DNA of 64,000 nucleotides from Nymphalis io. Its lineage: Eukaryota; Arthropoda; Insecta; Lepidoptera; Nymphalidae. The DNA is taken from positions 930,001-994,000 of the forward strand of contig NC_065901.1 of the NCBI RefSeq assembly GCF_905147045.1, read 5' to 3'. Numbering within the stretch: the stretch's first letter is position 1; every line of letters starts with the position of its first letter. This document shows, in pieces, positions 11,001-19,500 of the stretch. The notes below the pieces were generated by a model. That model was not told the DNA's origin and did no database searches. It saw only the letters and a list, made by a program, of their open reading frames with translations. A program made the position numbers and the translations under genes.

Positions 11001-12833
11001 AGATGAATAGTTACTTTGTCAGTCACCAGCAAAGTAAATAAGAAAATAGTTTTCTGTTACGTACACAACTGTTACACATTTTTAAAAATTGGTATGAAAT
11101 TTATTCTACCTTTCTGTTGCTTCAGCAGATGTATTAACTTTGAATGACTCATCATTGTCATCAGTATCAATGTCCTCCCCATCGAGGAACTTTTGTAATT
11201 GATCTTCACCCTCCTCGTCAGAGCTGTCGGCAGCAGCAGCAGCAGCCTTTTTCTCATGCTGTTATATAAATTACTATTTTAGTAGACATAGTATAAAGAT
11301 AAGTAAATAGGGTAAATATAAATTAGTGGAAAATAAAAAAAAATATGTATATTTTATAATTAACTGCGTCTAAATTAATATAATGAGTATGCTACTAGGA
11401 TGCTTACTATTTACCCAAAGGTTTCTACCATTAATACCAGGAACAAGTATACATTAGTTAAAAGCTGTATATTAAATAAAGATTCTGACTTATTAAGGAA
11501 ATTGGAAATAAAATCTAATATTTAAAAATATATCAATACATTGTTTCGAAAAAAGCATGGTTCATTGCATTTAAAATACTTCACTGACATTTAGTAACAG
11601 CCTGTAAATGTCCCACTGCTGGGCTAAGTTCTCCTAAGGCTCTACTCTCCCTTTTTGAGGGGAAGGTTTAGAGCTTATTCCACCACATTGCTCCAATGCG
11701 ATTTGGCAGAATTTCAGTGAAATTAGATACATCCAGGTTTCCTCACAATGTTTTCCTTCACCGTCAAGCACGAGATGAATTATAATCACAAATTAAGCAC
11801 ATGAATATTCAGTAGTGCTTGCCCGGGTTTGAACCCATGATCATCGGTTAAGATTCATGTGTACTTACCACTGGGCCATCAGCTTTTTTAAAATTATTTA
11901 AAGCAATACCAAATTTTGAATTCAAAGGTCACCAGCTTGTATTGTATTAGTACTTATGCTTAAGTAAGCCAGTATTTGTATTTAGACCAATAAAATCATA
12001 CCTTTTTTGCTTTCTTGCTAGTAGCTCCTTCATTGCTGTTCTCCAGTTTGCGCTTGTTTCTGGCGGGAGCTGGTACTTCTTCATCTTCCTCTTCCTCTTC
12101 ATCCTCTGTAGCTTCCTCCTCAAACTCAGGATCCAGGTAACCCGTCAAGTGAACATTGCATTTGCCTAAGATTTGGAAACACATTTAAAAATTAAGGTTA
12201 TTAGCTTAATTTTATTTTAATATGATAATTCTACTAAAAATATGTATAAAGTTATCGTTAAAACTTATATGATTGTAAAACAATATAAATATATATATTA
12301 CCATTTGTCAAGAATGAAACAGCATCTCCACTCTTAAAATACAGGTCGAGTGGGACTTGAATGGTCTTGCCCTTCTGTAATGTGCACACGAGGAAGTTTT
12401 TGCCATCCACCACAATCATCACCTGGCATGGATCGTTGTCGCCGGTGGAAATGTCCATAGCCGCTTGCGATATATGGAACGGCTTCTCCACAATTTGGGA
12501 GTACCGCTTGTTTGGTTCCATTATTAATCCTAAACATAATAAATTTCTTATTTCGACAAATTAATTGTGATTTAAAGTTATTGTTAAAGCAATTAAAGTT
12601 CAGTATGATATATGAAATACATTCAACATGTGTTGACGGCATTTTAAGTCACACACGTTGCGAGGTAATAGTATGAGTATATAACGAATTCCACCTAAGA
12701 ATATTTTACAAATTGGTATTGTTCATCTTAAATATCTGTTTAACGTTATATTTAAAACTTTTTGGTAATATCAGTTGTTTAAATTAACAAACACGTGGTG
12801 GTATATGGTTACCGGTTACTTACCCCAAAACAT
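5087..12833 (-). CDS. FKBP46: 46-kDa FK506-binding nuclear protein (FKBP46/FKBP39 type)
   Basis: Eight coding exons on the minus strand: 12833-12824, 12529-12302, 12165-12002, 11258-11110, 9490-9262, 6109-5948, 5573-5401, 5168-5087. All have GT-AG borders and together give 398 residues in one frame. The N-terminus MFWGLIMEPNKRY opens a nucleoplasmin-like domain (about 1-95). Next come acidic Asp/Glu tracts and Lys-rich stretches (about 100-285) typical of nucleolar histone-binding proteins. The C-terminal FKBP peptidyl-prolyl isomerase domain (about 290-398) includes VYYEGRL, FDNC, the EVISGWDVGVAGM core, and AYGAKGSPPVIPP near the end, so the usual active-site aromatics are present. Family members bind FK506/rapamycin, act in the nucleus and have been linked to nucleosome assembly. 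Exon 1 codes only MFW plus one base. The intron between exons 5 and 6 is about 3.15 kb because of a LINE insertion. Divergent from RpS17. Confidence 0.95.
5665..5758 (-). repeat. Retroposon 3'-end fragment in FKBP46 intron
   Basis: 'ttctaccgagaagaactggcaagaaactctgtagttac' is related, in reverse, to the sequences at 39220-39345 and around 42440-42480. These look like the 3' end of one non-LTR retrotransposon family common in Lepidoptera. Short and decayed. Confidence 0.45.
6380..7524 (+). pseudogene. LINE endonuclease region, frameshifted
   Basis: Three overlapping frames (6380-6967, 6924-7130, 7108-7524) spell one AP-endonuclease-like domain. The N-terminal motif is KIGTWNIRSLKSPEK, then SEIRW, YGVGVIIN, QVYAPTTD, then LMIGDFNAKVGKG, and finally IDYILIN and SDHNPVVATI. 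These are the usual APE landmarks, including the Asp-Asn of GDFNA and the SDH motif. At least two frameshifts break it, so no working protein is expected. Confidence 0.85.
7500..9091 (+). pseudogene. LINE reverse transcriptase region, deleted and broken
   Basis: After frameshifts near 7500 and 7640 the linker reaches YPILKNEVTNALKK at about 7890. It then jumps directly to LSDSQFGFRIGVGTREALF. The expected N-terminal RT motifs between them are missing, which I read as an internal deletion. The rest of the palm (7920-8540) keeps motif A, GVRQD and YADD. A TAG at 8541 and further stops interrupt the thumb. The C-terminal piece at 8813-9091 (LGHVLRHERYELLQL and the following Arg/Lys-rich stretch) is open again. 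Note GVRQD where a GVRQG glycine is usual. Confidence 0.8.
9769..10035 (+). repeat. tRNA-derived SINE (family C) in FKBP46 intron
   Basis: The head 'tggtctagtgg' fits the pol III A-box consensus, and 'ttgaaccccaggt' sits where a B box should be. The body continues 'gggccaataaaaagttattgggtctttctgtc', which recurs at 17745-17963 (reverse). It lies in the intron between FKBP46 exons 4 and 5, antisense to the gene. No clean flanking duplication was found. Confidence 0.65.
11594..11883 (-). repeat. tRNA-derived SINE (family B) in FKBP46 intron
   Basis: This is another copy of the element at 3624-3940, in the same orientation as FKBP46, inside the intron between exons 3 and 4. The B-box 'gggttcaaacccggg' is kept on the minus strand, while the extreme head is eroded. 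It shows small internal differences, such as a duplicated 'ctcctaaggctct' region. Confidence 0.8.
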
Positions 12834-13795
12834 CTTGAAAAATTAATATATGTGTTAAAAAGAAGAAAATATGTAATAACAGGCAAGGTAAATATTCAAA
12901 CAAGGTAATATCCTAAAATAATGGATTATTGATCGAACAACTATCGCGCGGCAAATTTGCACAACCGCGTCGGAAAACGGATTCTTCCACAAATCCACAC
13001 CAGTATAAAATTAGTAAAAGAACCACAAATTGATGACAGCGCCACTAACTCGAGTTACTCGGGTTTCGGACGTTCGATTTTTTTCATAGACAATAAAATA
13101 TTTTTGAATGGGCCCAAATAGCTGTATTCATTAGAAATTTAGGTAAATTTAGAAACCGAAAGTTTTTATTTGTAAATGTAAAATGTTACGAAGAGACCTA
13201 TAATATTACCTATAATAAGAAATTCTATTGACCGGTAAGCTAATGAAAGTATTGTTGTAAAGCGTCTTACATTATATTATGATTTGTCATAAATAATCTT
13301 AATTATCATGCCATGTAACTTCTAATAATATATTTTATAGAATTATAATTGGTTAATAGCAAATAAATTATTTAATTGTAATATTATCTTTTTTTAGTAG
13401 CTACGACACAGTATTACTATTGTAGTTACTATCGTACTTATATATTTTTTAAGATATGTGTATTTTTTTCAAAATAAATAAATAAAAAACATAAAAAATA
13501 GAAGTTCTATTTACTTTGCATCTACGGTTATTTTATTTTATTAAAAAAAAAACAAATTGAAACTTTTTATATTATCGAACGTTATTTTGCTATTACAAAA
13601 ATATAATAAGTTGAATACGTTATGAAAATATAATATAAATCAATTGTATCTGTTTTTTTTTTTTAAATCAGCGAATACATTGCTCTAATGAAGAACATCG
13701 ATTTTATATCTGTCTAAATAAACAATCTATAATCTGTAAACTGCGAAGTTTTCCTTTTCTGTTAACTGTCAAACGGCGGATACATAGTTTTCATA
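12834..13795. promoter_or_regulatory. Divergent FKBP46 / RpS17 promoter interval
   Basis: The two start codons point away from each other, 962 bases apart, so both promoters lie here. The segment contains a GC-richer patch at about 12950-13080 ('gcgcggcaaatttgcacaaccgcgtcgg') near the FKBP46 side and a pyrimidine-rich RpS17 start region near 13750. Whether any element is shared cannot be told from sequence alone. Confidence 0.5.
13754..13761 (+). promoter_or_regulatory. Candidate 5'TOP transcription start of RpS17
   Basis: A pyrimidine run, cttttctg, within 'ttttccttttctgtt' lies about 40 bases before the RpS17 ATG. Ribosomal-protein mRNAs begin with such a terminal oligopyrimidine tract that links their translation to growth signalling. 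The exact start base is inferred. Confidence 0.55.
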
Positions 13796-14963
13796 ATGGT
13801 AAGAATTATTTTTACACTAAAATCAATTTTTATCTAAATAATCATGGTACTGTTTCATTTTTCACCTACAAAATGTACATATTATATTGAGTTGCAGATA
13901 ATAGCATTTATATTTACGTTTACATTTATTACTCTTTAAATTTCAGGGTCGTGTTAGAACTAAGACCGTAAAAAAAGCAGCAAAAATCATTATCGAGAAG
14001 TACTACACAAGATTAACTCTTGATTTTGATACAAACAAGAGAATATGTGAGGAAATTGCTATTATTCCCACCAAGCCTCTTCGTAACAAAATTGCAGGGT
14101 AAGTAATTAATTTTACCTTTTCAGGTTATGTGAAATAGTTTTGCTCAAGTTAAACTTAATAATTGTTTACTATTTTGTTATATATATGTATATAATTTAA
14201 GGAATATTAAAATACTGACAAGTAATATGATCAGTGAAAGTAAATTAAAAATTTATTTATAATATATACATATATTGTTTATTTATAAAGTTTTTCAATT
14301 ATTTTAAAATTATGATATATTTAATTAGATAATTATTTAGCAAATGATTAAAACATGATGAAATTCATTATATCCACAGAAGGTCATTCATAAGGCATAA
14401 ATATAATAATACTACATGTCAAAAATAATATTTGAATTGAATATGGATAAATTAATATAATAAAATAACTAATTTAGAATTAAAATACAATACAAGAATT
14501 TAACATTATTTTATAGGAGTTTAATAGTATAACTAAAATATCTATTTAAGAGAAAACAATCTTAATTCAATTAGATTACACAGATGCTATTTTGAATTAA
14601 TACATCAGTCATACTACAATGACTTTAATCATGAACAGTCAAACCTTCCTTAGTACTTTGTCAGTATGGTATTGGAGCTGTTCCGGTGAATATAAAGTGA
14701 ACAATTTGTTTTTTAGGTTTGCAACCCATTTAATGAGACGTCTCAGACATTCCCAAGTTCGAGGTATCTCAATCAAACTACAAGAGGAGGAACGTGAAAG
14801 GCGTGACAACTACGTTCCCGAAGTGTCCGCTTTGGAACATGACATCATTGAAGTGGATCCTGACACCAAGGACATGTTGAAAATGCTTGACTTCAACAAC
14901 ATCAACGGTCTCCAACTAACCCAGCCTGCAACTCAGGGTGGATACAGTGGCAGACGTAATTAA
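13796..14963 (+). CDS. RpS17: 40S ribosomal protein S17 (eS17)
   Basis: Three coding exons (13796-13798, 13947-14098, 14717-14963) with GT-AG junctions give 133 residues, the usual length for the family. The protein starts MGRVRTKTVKKAAKIIIEKY, continues through RICEEIAIIPTKPLRNKIAG and FATHLMRRLRHSQVRGISIK, and ends GGYSGRRN, all recognisable eS17 sequence. It is a component of the small ribosomal subunit. The first coding exon is the ATG alone, so the start codon is separated from the rest by an intron. That is a frequent arrangement in ribosomal-protein genes. An AATAAA follows the stop within ten bases. Intron 2 (about 620 bases) holds nothing recognisable. Confidence 0.97.
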
Positions 14964-14967
14964 GAAT

Positions 14968-14973
14968 AATAAA
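14968..14973 (+). terminator. Poly(A) signal of RpS17
   Basis: AATAAA starts four bases after the RpS17 stop codon, and a T-rich stretch follows. Position and compactness suit a short ribosomal-protein 3' UTR. Confidence 0.7.
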
Positions 14974-15249
14974 TTTTTAAACTTATCTGGAATTGTTTTA
15001 TTTACTTGTAATTTGTATTAGGTCCAATAAGATTTTAGTAGTAATAGCAGTATGCTAAATGCCAAATTAAAGCATAAACTTATACTAAATCTTGGCAGTA
15101 ACTTTAAAAATTATAGCTTCCAATATCTTCATTATAATTATGAATCTTTTTTTAAAATAAATATATAAATAAATAAATATACTTTTATGTATAAATCAGA
15201 CTTATGGGGCCCTTAGTCCCTCGGTCTAGTACTAAAGGGTACTTAAGGT

Positions 15250-15570
15250 CTGTTATGTATTAAAGGTTGATTATGATTTCTTCCTGACTGATTTTGGCTT
15301 TTACACGATATTAGGCTACTTTGCAGGACATATAATAATACGCAAGCATAGAAGTACCTTTCCTTCAATCCCAAAATCCGATAAGTAAAGTTTCAGGTGC
15401 AGAATCAAAGGCTATGTGCTTTCTGATGCTCTCAGCATACAAACTTACTGTAGGCTAGGCTAGGCTAGAAGCACTAGGCTTCTAATGAGAATTTTTCGAT
15501 ATAAAAAGGCTTTAATTTTTTTTGGTCCCAACCCAGGATTATAACCGCCAACCTCGGGATTTTTGCCTTT
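15250..15570 (-). repeat. Family C SINE, decayed reverse copy
   Basis: The stretch 'gcagaatcaaaggctatgtgctttctgatgctc' parallels, in reverse, the cggaaagcacgtaaagccgttggtcctgcgc segment of the copy at 21476-21700. Its right end, 'ggtcccaacccagga...ataaccgccaacctcggga', parallels the B-box and head region. There is a small taggc tandem repeat at about 15453-15468. Confidence 0.5.
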
Positions 15571-15664
15571 ATAAAATAATAAATAAATAATTTAAAAAAA
15601 AATATTGACCTAGTACGTGTAAAAAACTAAAAGGGAAAACGGTAGTTAATGGAATATTTTTTTA

Positions 15665-15860
15665 TGGAGGGGTAAATTTATTGAGTCCTGCTATTATTAT
15701 AAAAGTGAAAGTTGGATGTTTGTTAGTTGTTACTCAATCACGCGAAAAGGGCTGGATGGATTTTGAAGAAATCAGGAATATAAATAGCTTATGCTCGGAT
15801 TTAACATATAAGCCCAGGGCGGACAGATCCTTAGACAGGACAATTATATATAAATATAAT
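15665..15860 (+). mobile_element. Helitron-like (Lep1-type) fragment
   Basis: 'ctgctattattataaaagtgaaagttggatgtttgttagttgttactcaatcacgcgaaaagggctggatgga' has the layout of the short non-autonomous Helitrons widespread in Lepidoptera. The order is an AT start, then 'gtgaaagtt', then a 'ctggatgga' block. The 3' end is not preserved. Identification is by recollection of the family style. Confidence 0.4.
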
Positions 15861-16500
15861 ATAAGGGAAATGAGCATTTATATTTGTAACGAAATTAAAT
15901 ATTGCTCCTATTTAAAATCGGTGATGGCATACCTTCTTAATGTATTAAACAAAACATTGTAATTATGAATAACATTGCGTTGTGGTAGATATTTTTTCTA
16001 CCATAAGGCATAACGCAATTTTATTTTCGGATATTAGAAAAAGGGAAAATGATGGTCCACAGATGTATATGGACTAGGAGTCCTTATATGTTTATTTAGG
16101 CCTATCTAGGCTATGCAGGGCATCGAAATCTACTTCCTATCATGCATGCGAAGTCACGAAAGTTAGTTAAAACAAATTGAATCATAAAATTCCATTTAAA
16201 CATATATTTAATACGAAATATAGAAATGAGGCAAATATTTAGGATGAAACAAAACCTGACATATTTTTGCCGGTACGCGTATCCGAACGTAGGGATTGTT
16301 GTTTGCGGTGTTTCGTTTGCTTGATGTTTTCTTGCTCATTCGCTCCTACTCAATGTGTGAAATGGATAAATTGCTCTCGTTCGCGTTCGGGAGTACCATT
16401 TTGTGATTCCTATTTTATGTGCAGAAGCACTTACTTGAATATCTATGAATTAAAGAACTTATTTTATTGTGTTATTTTTATATTCTAATTATTATGAATA

Positions 16501-19500
16501 ATGGAATGTACCCATTTATTAGATAACGTTAACTTGGATAGCGATCTTTTCGGTGAGGAGACTGTGATCACAAAGGACTTTAATTGTTCAGGTATAAAAT
16601 ACGCATTTATATTTATTTAATATTGTATTTGCCGGTTATAATTAGCTTTTGTAAAAATACGCTACATCAAATCCATAACGGGAGGTTAGTTTGAAAAATC
16701 AATACAGCGAGCTAAAATAATCAGCTGTTCATAAGGCGCGGAGCGGGAGGGGGCGCGGCATGGGTGACCGTGAAGATGTGATTGCGATGCGTTAAATTAT
16801 CTAATACAATACGTTTCCTACCTATACGATTTGAGGTCTAAGTTTTATGGTTCATAATTTAACTTGTTATGCAGTACTATTTTTTTTTTTAAACTCGTGC
16901 AACTTGCTTAGTTACTATTCACTAGTCGACGCAGCTAACCCCATAATATTAATTCGCAACGGAACATAATGACTCACTAAGCAAAACATTAACATTAAAG
17001 CTGGCATAGATTTAGTTTTGCGTAGTTGAACTAATCTCTGACATCATCAGCGATTTGCTTTCATATAGTTCAATTAAATCTGATCCTCCATTTGTTTACT
17101 TTACGAATATTAGATACCTACTAAAGAATAAGATCTGCAGGAACTAGGTTTGACTTGATCATAAATTTGATCGTCGAGAATATTTTTACTTACAGTAATT
17201 TTATCGACTAATATTAAAATTATTAATACCGTTGCTATTGTATATACGAAAAGAAGAGGTGTTCATATAAAATATTTTTGAATACAGAATGTGCGATCAA
17301 GGAGCAGAATTGGCTATGTTTGCAATGTGGTGTTGTCAACTGTGGCCGGTATGCCAACGGACATGCAAAACATCATGCAGAAACACTTGACCATCAACTA
17401 TGTATGAGCTGCGATGTATACTCGGTTTACTGGTGAGATATTAAAAGAATATTGATATTAAAAATACACATACATTGTTGACTTACTAAAATTACTCATT
17501 AAAAATATAATACTCAGCGTCCTAATAACACAGATAATATATCTAAATTAGATGTTACATAGAAACTAATATGTTCCTGATAGTTTTCAGTGTGATAGTA
17601 AGTGTTGACTTTGTATATAAATAATTTATTTATCTGTATTATTTAATGGATTTGTTACAATTAATAAGACTTTGTTGTAAAATAAAATTGTGTACACTAA
17701 AGTTTAAAGTTTATTCATTAATTTTTTGTTTTGTATAATAATAATAATAATGTCCTCCTAATCTCAAGAGAGATTAGCCACCGTGCGCAGGTGATATTAT
17801 AGATGCGCAAACACTGTTGTACTCTATTCCCTAGCTACCAACTTCCAGACTCCAGGCTGCTACTGAGAATTTTCTGACAGAAAAACCCAATAACTTTTTA
17901 TTGGCCCAACCTGGGAATTGAGTCCAGGACCTCCGGGTCTGTGGTCTTACATCTAGCCACTTTCATTTTTTTTTAACACTGGAAAAACGCATTATGCCTT
18001 TCCTCCACGGGAACTGTGGGGGGTATGTAGGGCTCGCCGGTGTCGAAGGCGTTAATTGCGCCCCGAACATCGGAATATCCACTAAAAAACCAGCGGTACT
18101 CTTTCCGTCTTAATGAGGAGCGCCACGGGATCGCTTGCGCACGCTACCGTGAATTCGTCTAGCCACTTTTGTATAATCGTCACTATAACATGATTTCTCT
18201 TTGCAGTTATAAATGTGATGACTATGTATCAAACGATGTAGATCTTCAAAGTATAGACAAAATAAGGCAAAGTATTATGCATGTTAGGAATAATGGAGAC
18301 GCTGAACCAAATAGCAACATAGAACAAATTGAAGATGTCAACGACAATCAGAATCCCAACAGTCCTATATCTAATGAATTGGATTCAAGCGATAAGATTG
18401 GATTGTCACCGAGTATCATTGAAGACAATAGCATTGAAGTGACACCGACAAGCTCATGTGATGTTCCGAGCTCAGAGCCCAGTGTCTCTGAAATACCAGA
18501 TAATAAAACATCAAAGACTACAAAGGTATTGTCGAAATTAGTTTATTGCATTACAAATTGTGATAGTCTTTAGCTAATGTTATAACAATACGAGCTAAAT
18601 TGTTTTGTTTAATTTTTTTTTTATATTTATACAAATAAAAACAAATCAATACATTTTTCAATTATTTGTAAAAAAATACAATTTTACAAGTGAAATTAAA
18701 TTCAACTAAATTTGATATATTAAACAATGTTGAAAAAAAATCATCTTTTTTTTAAAATCGTTAATGACATAGTAAATATTGTTAATATAAGACTGCTAAC
18801 TTTTAGACTTTAGATTAGAGGCCGTATTATAAGCCAGTCATCAATGTGGTATATTTCAATATTTTAAAAATAATAAACTGTATTTACTGTCATTTTAGAA
18901 TCCGGAAGAACCAGTCCGCAGCTTGCGACCACGTTCACGGAAACGATCTCATTCCGAAGACAGTAGCTCTGCAGAGAATACAAGTCAACCTTCCAGGAGC
19001 AAAGAGAAGAAATCATCTCCTTGTAATGGAAAAAGTCAGAGAGAAAAGAAGATAGTAGGTTTAAAAAATTTAGGCAACACATGTTTTATGAATGCGGTGC
19101 TGCAGAGTCTTAATAATATACAGGAATTTAGTTGTTACTTCAGTCAGCTGCCGTCGTTGGAAATGAAATCGAACGGACGTAAAGTTTACCATTCAAGGAG
19201 TTACACCCGTCAAGAGATGCATGACGTTGTGATGGCAGAGGAGCTCAGAAAGGTGAGAACTTGATATACCATAACAATGTATGGCTTCATTGAACGCCAA
19301 AATAGTTCAGATGAAATATATCAAACTTAACTTAGAATTGCAGGTTCAAATAAAACATAATTTTTATGCCATACATAAAAGCCATACATATTCTGCCGCC
19401 ACACAGCAATACTAGTGTTGATGTGTTGCGGTTTGAAGTGTGAGTGAACCAGTGCATAAACATCATAAAATCTTAGTTTGCAAGACTTGATGCTATGGTG

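Larger units (their letters stand above)
14974..16500. other. Intergenic RpS17 to USP3
   Basis: No gene is seen. It contains a decayed SINE-like repeat (15250-15570), a Helitron-like fragment (15665-15860) and, in the last 250 bases, a GC-richer stretch with ccgaacg and gcgttcggg motifs that is the likely USP3 promoter and 5' UTR. Confidence 0.55.
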
